Part shown: one piece after another, positions 25,798 to 33,853 of the stretch
Layout: each line of letters begins with the position of its first letter
How positions within the stretch are numbered: position 1 is the first letter of the stretch
From: Corallococcus caeni
GTDB lineage: Bacteria > Myxococcota > Myxococcia > Myxococcales > Myxococcaceae
Length of the DNA: 64,000 nt
Reading direction: 5' to 3'
NCBI RefSeq assembly: GCF_036245865.1
Contig: NZ_BTTW01000006.1
Span: 620,001 to 684,000 of the forward strand
The notes under the pieces: model-generated
The model's database searches: none
Told to the model about the DNA's origin: nothing
The model's input: the letters and a program-made list of their open reading frames with translations, nothing else
Program-made: the position numbers and the translations under genes

Positions 25798-26625
25798 TCA
25801 AGCCGGATGGAGCCTCCGGGCGAAGAAGGCCAGGATCTCATCGCGGGCCGCGAGGGTCGGCTCTCCGGCCGCGTCGATGAGGTGCGCCGTCACGACGCTG
25901 TGCGCGTTGCCGACGATCCGTTCGAAGAACGGTGGAGGCTTGGGGTTCGCGGCCGAATCCGGCAGCACCTTCGGGAGGAAGCGCGGCCCCAGCGCCTCGG
26001 CGTAGGCCGCGAAGCGCTGGGCCGTGCAGTATCGGTCTCCCGCGAAGCGGTACGCGAGCACCGTCAGGTCCTCGCGCTCCAGCCGCTCCTTCACGGCCGC
26101 GGCTTCACCGGGGGCGATTTGAATCGCGCCCGGCGCTTCCAGCGGCAGCGAGGGCTGGCAGAGGACGGGCGCCAGCACCGCGGGCTCCAGCATCATGCTG
26201 AGCGCGAAGTTGCCGGTGAAGCACATCCCGATGGCGCCGACGCCGGGGCCTCCGCACTCCGTGTGCGCGAGGCGCGCGAGCGCACGCAGCCACTGCGTCA
26301 CGGGGCTCGACTCGTTCGCCGCGAAGGCGCGGAACTCCGCGCTCACGCACGCGCGCTTCATCACGGCCAGGCCTGCCTCCGCCTCCGGATGGGCACCGTC
26401 CTTTCCGAACAGCGACGGAATGTAGACCGTGAAGCCCGCGTCTCGCACCCACCGGGCGAAGCGCGCGACGTGGGGGCTGATGCCCGGCATCTCGGCCATG
26501 ACGATGACCGCGGGACCGCGGCCGGCGACGTAGACCGGGCGCATGACCGAATCGAGGGTGATGGACCGCCGCTCGAAGTCATCGAGCGGGTCGTCGGCGG
26601 TGGACTCAGGGGCGGAAGCTCGCAT
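25798..26625 (-). CDS. dienelactone hydrolase family protein
   Basis: A 275-residue alpha/beta hydrolase. The nucleophile elbow GMCFTGN contains the Cys typical of dienelactone hydrolases. The other triad members fit Asp in FAGDRYC and His in GNAHSVV. The early segment GPAVIVMAEMPGISPHVARFARWVRDAGF matches the usual first strand and helix. Family members hydrolyse dienelactones or related esters in aromatic degradation; the substrate here is unknown. Two starts are possible (ATG 26625 or 26670), both lacking a strong ribosome site. A GlxA-type regulator is transcribed divergently 73 bp away and is the obvious candidate to control it. Confidence 0.8.
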   Translation of the reverse strand: MRASAPESTADDPLDDFERRSITLDSVMRPVYVAGRGPAVIVMAEMPGISPHVARFARWVRDAGFTVYIPSLFGKDGAHPEAEAGLAVMKRACVSAEFRAFAANESSPVTQWLRALARLAHTECGGPGVGAIGMCFTGNFALSMMLEPAVLAPVLCQPSLPLEAPGAIQIAPGEAAAVKERLEREDLTVLAYRFAGDRYCTAQRFAAYAEALGPRFLPKVLPDSAANPKPPPFFERIVGNAHSVVTAHLIDAAGEPTLAARDEILAFFARRLHPA

Positions 26626-26698
26626 GCCGGGAGGATGCGGAAGCCCCGCCGTCCGGGCCAGTGGCGACATTGACAAGCTTCGGTCTAGTCTTGCCATC

Positions 26699-27697
26699 GT
26701 GATTTTCCATGTCGTGCTGGATGGAGTGGCCGAAGGCCCGCTGGGCGTAGGACTGGACGTGGTCGCCACGGCCACGCGACTCATGGAGGCAGGCCTCTCC
26801 CCGGGGCCCGGGCGAGCGGAGCCGCTGCGTCAGCGCGTGGTGTCGCTCGACGGCCGTCCGGTCCGCTCGGGCACGGGGCGCTCCGTCTCCGTGGACGGCG
26901 CGCTCAGCCTGCGCAGCGTCAAGGCGGGAGACGTGCTGCTGGTGCCCGGGCTCTCCGCGGCCAGCGAGCGCGCCATCGAGCACCTGCTCTCCCGCGCTGA
27001 CACCGCGCGCGGCATCGAGTTGCTCGCGCGCGCGGCGGCGAAGGGGGCAATGGTCGCGGCGTCCTGCTCGGCGACGTTCGTCCTCGCCGCGGCGGGGCTG
27101 CTCGCGGGACGGAGCGCGACCACGACCTGGTGGCTGGTGCCGGCGTTCGCGCGTCGCTTCCCCGAAGTCACCGTCCGCGCGGACCGGATGGTCGTCGAGA
27201 GCGACGGCGTCCTCACCGCGGGCTCGGCCTTCGCGCACGCGGATTTGATGCTGGCCATCGTCGCGCGCGTCGCCAGCCCGTCGCTCGCGCACCTGGTGGC
27301 CCGCTACCTCGTGCTCGATGAGCGCGTCTCCCAGTCCCGGTACATGGTGATGGAGCACCTGCGCGTCGCGGATCCAGCGCTGCGCGCGGTCGAGCGGTTC
27401 GTCGCGGCGAACGTCGGCCGGCAGCTGACGCTGGACGAGCTCGCCCGCGCCGCCGCCACCTCCACGCGGACGCTGGCACGGCGGGTCCAGGCCGGCCTGG
27501 GCATGACGCCGCTCGAGTTCGTGCAGCGAGTCCGCGTGGCTCACGCCTCCCACCTCCTGGAGACGACCCGGGAGTCGGTCGAGGAGGTCTCCGCGCGGGT
27601 GGGCTACGCCGACGCGGCCGCGTTCCGCCGCGTCTACAAGCGGCACGTCGGCGAGACGCCACGAGGACGGCGGACGGGGGGCATCCGGAAGCGCTGA
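26699..27697 (+). CDS. GlxA-type AraC family regulator (DJ-1/PfpI-like plus HTH)
   Basis: A 332-residue transcription factor with two domains. Residues 1-190 are DJ-1/PfpI-like, with ASCSATFVLAAAGLLAGRSATTTWW, where the Cys sits at the nucleophile-elbow position. Residues 225-325 are an AraC-type double helix-turn-helix (LTLDELARAAATSTRTLARR and VEEVSARVGYADAAAFRRVYKRHVGETP). In this family the first domain is a non-enzymatic sensor. The GTG at 26699 is chosen because VIFHVVLDG is the expected first strand. It is divergent from the dienelactone hydrolase gene, which it probably regulates. Confidence 0.85.
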   Translation: MIFHVVLDGVAEGPLGVGLDVVATATRLMEAGLSPGPGRAEPLRQRVVSLDGRPVRSGTGRSVSVDGALSLRSVKAGDVLLVPGLSAASERAIEHLLSRADTARGIELLARAAAKGAMVAASCSATFVLAAAGLLAGRSATTTWWLVPAFARRFPEVTVRADRMVVESDGVLTAGSAFAHADLMLAIVARVASPSLAHLVARYLVLDERVSQSRYMVMEHLRVADPALRAVERFVAANVGRQLTLDELARAAATSTRTLARRVQAGLGMTPLEFVQRVRVAHASHLLETTRESVEEVSARVGYADAAAFRRVYKRHVGETPRGRRTGGIRKR

Positions 27698-27700
27698 GCC

Positions 27701-28591
27701 TCACTTCCGCTTCCGGCCACGGGGCCGCGGCGTCGGCTCGGTCAGCGTCGCCAGGGCATCCACGAAGAGCCGGACCTTGTTCGGAAGGTTCAGCCGGCTG
27801 GGGTAGACGACGTGGATGGGCCGCATCGCAGCGGGCTTGGGGCCGAAGAGGACCTTCAGTCGCCCGTCGCGGAGGGCCTCCCGGCAGACGATGTCCGGGA
27901 CGCGCGCGATGCCGACTCCCTCGATGGCTGCCTCGCACGCGAGCTCGCTGTCATTCACCATCAGGACCGGATCGATCCGGGACTTCACCCCTTCGGCCTC
28001 CCACGTCTCGAACGCGCTGAAGCCGATGCAGCGCGCGGAGCGCAGCTCCCTCGCGTCCGGGGGGCCGTGCTTCGACAGGAAGCGGGGGCTCGCCACGAAG
28101 TAGACCGCGCCCTCGCCCAGCTTTCGCGCCACGAGCGACGAGTCATTGAGCGGGCCGATGTGGATCGCGACGTCGAATCCCTCTTCGATGAGGTGGGGCC
28201 GGCGGTCCGCCAGCACCAGCTCCACCCGCGCTTGGGGATAGCGGGCGAGGTACTTCGAAATCACGGGGGTGAGGTACCGCCGGCCGTAGAGCATGGGCGA
28301 GGAGACCCGCAGCAGGCCGGTGGGATCCGCCTGTCCCTGTTGCACCTCGTTGTTCGCTTCGTCGATGAGCGCGGCAATGGCGGCGCAGCGCTCGGAGTAC
28401 ATCACCCCGGCCCCGGTGACCCGCAGGCGCCGCGTGGTCCGTTCGAGCAGCCGCACTCCCAGGCGTTCCTCCAGCTGACGGATGCGCTCGCTGACGGTCT
28501 GCTTGGTGATGCCGAGCTTGAGCGCCGCCCGGGTGAAGCTCTCCTCGCGGACGACCGTCGCGAAGAGGACCATGTCGGCAGGGGGAATCAT
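27701..28591 (-). CDS. LysR family transcriptional regulator
   Basis: A 296-residue LysR protein. The N-terminal winged helix-turn-helix reads MVLFATVVREESFTRAALKLGITKQTVSERIRQLEERLGVRLLERTTR; the linker helix and a periplasmic-binding-like effector domain follow (CIGFSAFETWE, VNDSELACEAAIEGVGIARVP). The effector is unknown. The start at 28591 gives the normal distance to the HTH; the frame is open for 34 more codons. It is divergent from a glutathione S-transferase gene, with a GACAATG/CATTGTC inverted repeat between them, the usual arrangement for a LysR regulator and its target. The C-terminus ends in a basic RPRGRKRK tail. Its stop is 3 bp after the convergent GlxA gene. Confidence 0.85.
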   Translation of the reverse strand: MIPPADMVLFATVVREESFTRAALKLGITKQTVSERIRQLEERLGVRLLERTTRRLRVTGAGVMYSERCAAIAALIDEANNEVQQGQADPTGLLRVSSPMLYGRRYLTPVISKYLARYPQARVELVLADRRPHLIEEGFDVAIHIGPLNDSSLVARKLGEGAVYFVASPRFLSKHGPPDARELRSARCIGFSAFETWEAEGVKSRIDPVLMVNDSELACEAAIEGVGIARVPDIVCREALRDGRLKVLFGPKPAAMRPIHVVYPSRLNLPNKVRLFVDALATLTEPTPRPRGRKRK

Positions 28592-28609
28592 GACCGTCAA
28601 GCCTAGCCT

Positions 28610-28639
28610 GACAATGAGTTCGACGGAGGCCGCATTGTC
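28610..28639. promoter_or_regulatory. inverted repeat between LysR and GST genes
   Basis: GACAATG (28610-28616) and CATTGTC (28633-28639) are perfect inverted 7-mers separated by 16 bases in the 104-bp divergent region. Position and spacing suit a LysR recognition site, though the arms are further apart than the usual T-N11-A core. Confidence 0.45.
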
Positions 28640-28695
28640 CGGGCGCTCCGGCCGCCGCATCTTGAGGCCTCCCGCGACACCCAGGAGCGCCACCC

Positions 28696-29301
28696 ATGAA
28701 GCTCTACTTCGCCCCCAGGACCCGAGCGGTCCGTCCCCGCTGGCTGCTGGAAGAACTTGGCGTGCCCTACGAGCTGGTCAGGGTCGACCTCTCTCAACAG
28801 GAGAACACCGCGCCTGCCTATCTGGCGGTGCATCCGCTGGGGGAGCTCCCCACCCTCGTGGATGGGGACGTCACGCTGCTGGAGTCCCTGTCCAGCTGTC
28901 TCCATCTGGCGGACCGGTTCCCGGAGAAGCACCTGGCGCCGCCGGTGGGGTCCGCGGAGCGCGGTCCCTATTACGGATGGATGGTCTTCGCGGAGCTGAC
29001 CCTCGATCCCGTGGTGATGGCGTTCTACCGGGACGTGCAGGCGCCAGCGGAGCGCGAGCCCTCGGACGCGGCGGTCGAGAAGCACAGGGCGCGGCTCACG
29101 GCCGTGCTCGACGTCATCCAGCGGGGACTCGGCGGCCGTGAGTTCCTGGTGGGCGGGACGTTCACCGCCGCCGACGTGGTGATGGCGTCCATCCTCCACC
29201 TCGCGAACACGCTGCTGCTGCTCGGCGGACATCCGGAGCTGGTGGCCTACGTCCGCCGTCACAGCCAGCGTCCGGCGGTGCGCAGGGCCGTGACAGGGTG
29301 A
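28696..29301 (+). CDS. glutathione S-transferase family protein
   Basis: A 201-residue GST. The thioredoxin-like N-terminal domain (residues 1-80) contains HPLGELPTLVDGDVTLLESLSSCLHLAD, with the cis-Pro and the ES pair that bind glutathione. The helical C-terminal domain contains FLVGGTFTAADVVMASIL, the conserved N-capping box (TAADV). The start MKLYFAPRTRAVRPRW places Thr/Arg at the usual active-site position rather than Ser or Cys. It likely conjugates or reduces electrophiles in the cytoplasm. It is divergent from the LysR regulator. Confidence 0.85.
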   Translation: MKLYFAPRTRAVRPRWLLEELGVPYELVRVDLSQQENTAPAYLAVHPLGELPTLVDGDVTLLESLSSCLHLADRFPEKHLAPPVGSAERGPYYGWMVFAELTLDPVVMAFYRDVQAPAEREPSDAAVEKHRARLTAVLDVIQRGLGGREFLVGGTFTAADVVMASILHLANTLLLLGGHPELVAYVRRHSQRPAVRRAVTG

Positions 29302-29313
29302 GACGCGGAAGCG

Positions 29314-29856
29314 CTACGGAACCAGGCTCCTCTCAAGGTGCTCGAGAACCTGCTTCGCACGCGCCCTCGGAGACCCCTCGACCTCCAGCACCTCCACCCC
29401 GAGGGCATGAGCATCCGTGAGGAGGAGCTCCTTCAGCTGCTCGTCCACCGACAGGCGCAGCTCCTCGTCCTCCGAGGCGGAGAGCGCAATCCGATCCGGC
29501 TGCTCGATCCCAACCAGCACGATCAGGTCGAGCTTCCGGAGGGCGCTGCGGACGCGCGGGAGCCAGACGTCGAGGTCGAACGCGTCGTGGTCCTCGTGGG
29601 CCAGCAGGTACCCGATGAAGTCCACCGGACATCGGTCGAACAGCACGTCGCGCGGGGCCTCGTCGAGGTCGGCGATGGACCGTGCGAGCTGCGCTTCGAA
29701 ATCGTCGACCGAGGGGGGCGCGGCGAACGCGTACCCCTCTTCCTCCAGCTGGTGGTACGGCTCATCCACCGTCACGTAGTCGGGGAGGAGGTCGGACAGT
29801 TCATCAATGAGGGTGGACTTTCCCGCGCGATGCGTGCCGGTGACCGCGATTCGCAT
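29314..29856 (-). CDS. P-loop nucleotide kinase/ATPase of the AAA_28 (NadR-like) type
   Basis: A 180-residue protein starting MRIAVTGTHRAGKSTLIDEL, with Walker A GTHRAGKST at residues 7-15. A later DVLFDRCPVDFIGYL has the DRxPxD pattern of the kinase-like P-loop group that includes the ribosylnicotinamide kinase part of NadR. IVLVGIEQPDRIALS and a Glu-rich helix follow. The substrate is unknown. GAGGA lies 8 bases before the ATG. It is convergent with the GST gene (12 bp) and divergent from the WYL regulator. Confidence 0.7.
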   Translation of the reverse strand: MRIAVTGTHRAGKSTLIDELSDLLPDYVTVDEPYHQLEEEGYAFAAPPSVDDFEAQLARSIADLDEAPRDVLFDRCPVDFIGYLLAHEDHDAFDLDVWLPRVRSALRKLDLIVLVGIEQPDRIALSASEDEELRLSVDEQLKELLLTDAHALGVEVLEVEGSPRARAKQVLEHLERSLVP

Positions 29857-29997
29857 TACCAGGTCCTCGCCGAGACCAGCCCCGCGTCCGCAAGGGTCCG
29901 GAGGAACGAGAGAAGGAGCATGTTCACTCCATCCTACGGGGCTCACTTTCCCTGTGAAGGCTTTCCGTGCGCACCGGCCCCAGGGCAGCATGGCGCC

Positions 29998-30690
29998 ATG
30001 CCGCGCGCATCCCGCTTGCTGGAGCTCATGCAGATCCTGCGTCGCCGCCGCACGCCGGTCAGTGGGCAGGCACTTTCCAAGGCGCTCGGAATCTCGATCC
30101 GCACGCTGTACCGCGACATCGCGCTCCTGCAGGAGCAGGGAGCGGAGATCCAGGGCGAGCCCGGGCTTGGCTACGTACTGCGGCCAGGGTTCACGCTGCC
30201 GCCGATGATGTTCTCCGTGGAGGAGATTGAAGCCCTCGTGCTCGGTGCACGGTGGGTGGCCGCGCGCGGCGACTCGCGACTGCGGGCCGCCGCCGAGGAC
30301 GTGGTCGCGAAGATCCGTGCGGTGCTGCCCACCGCGATGCGAGACCAGGTCGATGACGTGATGCTGACGGTGCCGGTCATGGATGCGCCTGCCACCGTCG
30401 ACCTCTCCGTCATCCGCGAGGCCATCCGGACGGAGTGCAAGGTCACGCTCACGTATCGGGACGAAGCCGGAGCCGGAACGCGGCGCACGGTCTGGCCGCT
30501 CCTCATCGGCTTCTTCGACCGGGTGATGGTCCTGGCCGCCTGGTGCGAATTGCGCGCGGACTTCCGGGCATTCCGCATCGACCGCATCGCCAGCGTCGAG
30601 CCCTCCGACGCCCGCTACCCGGGCAGGCGGAACACCCTCGTCGAGGAGTGGCGAAGGCGGCAGAAGAAGTCGACCACTGCCAGGAACTGA
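29998..30690 (+). CDS. YafY-type HTH/WYL transcriptional regulator
   Basis: A 230-residue regulator with an N-terminal HTH_11 domain (SRLLELMQILRRRRTPVSGQALSKALGISIRTLYRDIALL) and a C-terminal WYL domain (AIRTECKVTLTYRDEAG, VWPLLIGFFDRVMVLAAWCELRADFRAFRIDRI), where Ala-Trp-Cys replaces the eponymous Trp-Tyr-Leu. WYL domains sense nucleic acid or small ligands. A glyoxalase-family gene starts 48 bp downstream, a pairing often seen for YafY regulators, so autoregulated coexpression is likely. Confidence 0.85.
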   Translation: MPRASRLLELMQILRRRRTPVSGQALSKALGISIRTLYRDIALLQEQGAEIQGEPGLGYVLRPGFTLPPMMFSVEEIEALVLGARWVAARGDSRLRAAAEDVVAKIRAVLPTAMRDQVDDVMLTVPVMDAPATVDLSVIREAIRTECKVTLTYRDEAGAGTRRTVWPLLIGFFDRVMVLAAWCELRADFRAFRIDRIASVEPSDARYPGRRNTLVEEWRRRQKKSTTARN

Positions 30691-30738
30691 CACTGCCAGG
30701 CGCTACGTCTCGGGTGTCCCCCACTGGAGGAACACCCG

Positions 30739-31113
30739 ATGCGAACCTTGAACTACCTGTTGCTTCCCGTCCGCAGCCCTCGGGAGAGCGCCACGCTCTA
30801 CACCCAGCTCCTGGGCTGCAAGCCCGTCGAGAACTCGGAGACGTTCGTGCTGTACGTCCTGCCCAACGGCATCAAGGTCGGGCTGTGGGCGGCGAGCGAC
30901 ATCGAACCCAGGCCCGTCACGCCCGGCGGCATCGAGATCGCCTTCAGCGAGACGAGCCGGGAGGCAGTGCTCCAGACCTACGAGGCGTGGACCGGCCTGG
31001 GGCTGAAGGTCCTGCAGCAGCCCACGGACATGCCCTTCGGGTTCACGTTCGTGGTCGAGGACCCCGACGGGCACCGGCTGCGCCCGTTCGTGCTGGCCGA
31101 ACGGCCGCGCTGA
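30739..31113 (+). CDS. VOC (glyoxalase/bleomycin resistance) family protein
   Basis: A 124-residue protein with two beta-alpha-beta-beta-beta modules. The first is MRTLNYLLLPVRSPRESATLYTQLLGC; the second ends TFVVEDPDGHRLRPFVL, with the DPDGH-x-L pattern of the superfamily. Metal ligands are not complete (no His at the usual first position), so a binding or resistance role is as likely as catalysis. GGAGGAA lies before the ATG. It is probably cotranscribed with the WYL regulator upstream. Its stop is 1 bp from the end of the convergent oxidoreductase gene. Confidence 0.8.
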   Translation: MRTLNYLLLPVRSPRESATLYTQLLGCKPVENSETFVLYVLPNGIKVGLWAASDIEPRPVTPGGIEIAFSETSREAVLQTYEAWTGLGLKVLQQPTDMPFGFTFVVEDPDGHRLRPFVLAERPR

Positions 31114-31114
31114 G

Positions 31115-32524
31115 TCAAAGCAGCTCCGCGAGGCGGGCCCGGTCCACGTCGACCTGGAGCTGGCGGGCGGCGATGGCCGCCGCACGCCCCAGGACGCCGG
31201 TATAGGTGGGAAACGAGAGGGGAATGCGAGCCAGTTGCTCCACTCGCATCCCCGCCTCGATGGCGATCGCCGCGGTCTGGACCAGGTCCACCGCGCGCTC
31301 TCCCACCACGTGGCAACCGAGGATCTTCCGCGTGGCGCGATCGACGATGAGCTTGCAGAACCCGGTCGTCTGGCCATCGATGAGGGTCCGCGTCGTCGAG
31401 TCGAAGGGCACCACCGCCACGACGACGTCGTGGGTTTGACGTGCCTTCGCTTCGGTCAGGCCCGCTTGCGCGTACTCGGGATCGGTGAAGCTGCCCATCG
31501 GACTCACCTCGTCCGTGACGGAGATCATCGGTGAACGTGCCGCGTTGGAGCCCGCGACGAACCCGTCCTGCAATGCCTGGGGGACCAGCATCATGCGCCC
31601 TGTCACGTCTCCGGCGGCGAAGATGTGCGGCGCGGAGGTGCGCAGCTGGGCATCGACACGAACGAAGCCTCGCGGGTCGGTCTCGACGCCCGCGACCGCG
31701 AGGTTGAGCGCGGAGGTGTCGGCCCTCCAGCCCACGGCGGCGACGACGAGCGCGGCCTCCGCGCTGTCTTGCACGCCGTCCCTGGAGAAGACCATCCGCA
31801 CGCCCCCTGGCGTCGCTTCGAAGCGTTCAATCCTGCCGAAGTCCTCGCGCACCTCCATGCCGGCCTGACGGAAGGACTCCGCGACGGCGGCGGCCACGTC
31901 TTCGTCCTCGGTCGGCAGGATGCGTGCTCCCGCCTCGAAGAGCTGCACCCGTGTGCCGAAGTCATTGAAGACCGACGCCACCTGGACTCCCGTGGCGCCA
32001 CCGCCGACGACCAGCATCGTCGGTGGAACGGAGGTCAGGCTCCACGCATCGCTGTGGGTCTTCGTGAGCTCGAAGCCCGGGATGGGGAGGCGCCGGCTCA
32101 CGCCGCCGGTGCAGAGGATGAACTTCTCCGCTCGAAACCGGAGCCCACGCTGGGTCTCGAGGGTGTGCGGGTCCGAGAAGCGCGCGGCGCCTGCGTGCTC
32201 GTGCACGGTGACGCCCGCCGCGGCGAGCTGCTCGCGCAGGGCCGCGTGGGTGCGAACGTCGCCGGACACTTCGCGCACGCGCTCGAGCAGCCGCTCGTAG
32301 TCCAGCACGGGCTCTGTCACCGCGATGCCATAGCGCCCCAGTTGCCGGGCGTCGCGGAGCAACCGCGCCGCCTGCGCCAGCGTCCTCACCGGAACCGGTC
32401 CGTCGTGGGCCGCCATGCCGCCGAACTCGTCGCGGGTGACCAGGGCGGTCCGGGCGCCCAGGTCGCCAGCGCGGAGCGCCGCGAGCAGCCCCGCGGGTCC
32501 GGCACCAATGACCACCACGTCCAT
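31115..32524 (-). CDS. pyridine nucleotide-disulfide oxidoreductase homologue lacking the redox cysteines
   Basis: A 469-residue two-dinucleotide-domain flavoprotein. FAD loop GAGPAG is at residues 7-12, the NAD(P) loop VVGGGATGVQVAS lies mid-protein, and the second FAD motif is IFAAGDVTGRMMLV. The C-terminal dimerisation domain is present. The active loop that normally reads GGTCLNVGCIPSK is here GGMAAHDGPVPVRTL, so both redox cysteines are missing. The terminal HPT-x-(S/T)E-type motif is replaced by FPTYTGVLG. It cannot work as a dihydrolipoamide-type dehydrogenase and may move electrons from NAD(P)H to another acceptor. It overlaps the DyP peroxidase gene: an alternative TTG start at 32542 would overlap the peroxidase stop as TTGA. 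It is last in a four-gene operon. Confidence 0.8.
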   Translation of the reverse strand: MDVVVIGAGPAGLLAALRAGDLGARTALVTRDEFGGMAAHDGPVPVRTLAQAARLLRDARQLGRYGIAVTEPVLDYERLLERVREVSGDVRTHAALREQLAAAGVTVHEHAGAARFSDPHTLETQRGLRFRAEKFILCTGGVSRRLPIPGFELTKTHSDAWSLTSVPPTMLVVGGGATGVQVASVFNDFGTRVQLFEAGARILPTEDEDVAAAVAESFRQAGMEVREDFGRIERFEATPGGVRMVFSRDGVQDSAEAALVVAAVGWRADTSALNLAVAGVETDPRGFVRVDAQLRTSAPHIFAAGDVTGRMMLVPQALQDGFVAGSNAARSPMISVTDEVSPMGSFTDPEYAQAGLTEAKARQTHDVVVAVVPFDSTTRTLIDGQTTGFCKLIVDRATRKILGCHVVGERAVDLVQTAAIAIEAGMRVEQLARIPLSFPTYTGVLGRAAAIAARQLQVDVDRARLAELL

Positions 32525-32538
32525 GGGGATTGAATCGT

Positions 32539-33852
32539 TCAAGATTGGATCTCCGCCAGCCACCGCAGCGCGCGCAGCCCGGGCATGAAGCCGTACTCGC
32601 CTCCGCGCGTGACCACGAACCGCGGCAGGCCCTGCAGCCGCCTGGGGATGGGCCGCTTCGGGAAGGAGAAGGCGCCCGTTCCATCGTGCGCGCCGCCGAT
32701 GGGGTCCTTCGCATCGCCCAGACCCAGGAAGTCACCTCCGTTGGCCCACTCCTCTTGCACGAACTCGAACTGCCGCCCGAGGTGCGCGCCGATGAAGGCG
32801 AACATCAACCCCCGGTCGACGCCATCGTCCTCGAGGACTCCGTCGGGCAGCTCGGGGCCGTAGGCGGTCCCGCGCCGGATCATCCGGTGGAGCCTGACCA
32901 CGCCAGCGACAGACGCGTCGCGGGGGTTCGTTCGCCGGATGTGCGACCCGGGAGGCGTCTTGTATCCGGTCGGGTCATCTGAATAGTGGAAGTCATTGCT
33001 GCGCGACGCATCGGCGCCCAGGGTGGGAACGTCGTGGAAGGGGCACAGCGCCAGCGGCGCGCCGCTCCGCCACCTCCCCATCATCTTCGCCGCCAGGACC
33101 TCCTCGTCCTCCGGGCTGTTCGCGGCGTTCTTCAGGTACTGCCTGAACGCGGCCACCCGCTGATGAAGCTTGCGGAAGGCGACGTACGTTCCGTTGCGTC
33201 CCAGGACGTCAGGCCGGGGCATCGGGGAGACGCCGCCCGTCTCATCCGGGTAGCCGAGGACGAATTCGCCCGACCTGAGCGGCGTCTCATGGGGATTGCT
33301 CCCTGGGATGCCGCTCCCCTCGATGGCCGGATGGCTGATGCCGTCCCTGAACCCGAACGGCTCCTTGCCCGTGCTCAGGGCGTGGCAGTCCTGACGCCAG
33401 ATGGCCTGGACGCCACCCAGCTCCCGCAGGGCCGTGTGCGCACGGTCCAGCGCGGCTTCGAGCCGGGCCTCATCCGGCGAAAGCGCCGTCAACACGACGT
33501 GGACCTCGCTCGTCCCCAGCGGAGCTTCCCAGTGTTCGGGGCCGCTCTCACCGTCGTCAGCCAGCGCCTTCGCCCGGGCGGCCATGCCCTGCCGGAACTC
33601 CCACGCGAAGCTGTCCAGGGAGTCTCGCGGTACACCCAGCGCCTCGAGCCCGCGGTACGTGAGCGCGACGCCGAGCCCCAGGTCGGCATCCGGGCTGCCC
33701 GGCTGGGCGGCCGTGCTCACCACCGGGCCGAGCCGCCTCATCAGCTCCCGTCCCGCGCTCCGCTCGTCGATGCGCAAGAGGATGTAGGTCGCGACATACG
33801 GAGACGGCCGGGGCCGCAGCACTCCGCTCTGGATGTCGTCGAGTTCGAGCAT
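32539..33852 (-). CDS. DyP-type haem peroxidase
   Basis: A 437-residue peroxidase. The catalytic Asp is in GFRDGISHP (about residue 167), the GxxDG signature of dye-decolourising peroxidases. The proximal haem His fits HRMIRRG (about residue 320), after NPRD, where the distal Arg is expected. Two ferredoxin-like halves are indicated (VATYILLRIDERS and VHVVLTALSPDEA). There is no Tat signal or encapsulin-targeting tail, so it should be cytoplasmic and not encapsulated. Length and insertions fit the longer DyP types. It starts one base after the stop of the upstream gene and overlaps the downstream oxidoreductase, so the four genes are surely one transcript. Confidence 0.85.
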   Translation of the reverse strand: MLELDDIQSGVLRPRPSPYVATYILLRIDERSAGRELMRRLGPVVSTAAQPGSPDADLGLGVALTYRGLEALGVPRDSLDSFAWEFRQGMAARAKALADDGESGPEHWEAPLGTSEVHVVLTALSPDEARLEAALDRAHTALRELGGVQAIWRQDCHALSTGKEPFGFRDGISHPAIEGSGIPGSNPHETPLRSGEFVLGYPDETGGVSPMPRPDVLGRNGTYVAFRKLHQRVAAFRQYLKNAANSPEDEEVLAAKMMGRWRSGAPLALCPFHDVPTLGADASRSNDFHYSDDPTGYKTPPGSHIRRTNPRDASVAGVVRLHRMIRRGTAYGPELPDGVLEDDGVDRGLMFAFIGAHLGRQFEFVQEEWANGGDFLGLGDAKDPIGGAHDGTGAFSFPKRPIPRRLQGLPRFVVTRGGEYGFMPGLRALRWLAEIQS

Positions 33853-33853
33853 C

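Noticed and set aside
31115-32524. Dihydrolipoamide dehydrogenase or mercuric reductase
   Set aside because: Both redox-active cysteines and the usual terminal His-x(4)-Glu motif are missing.
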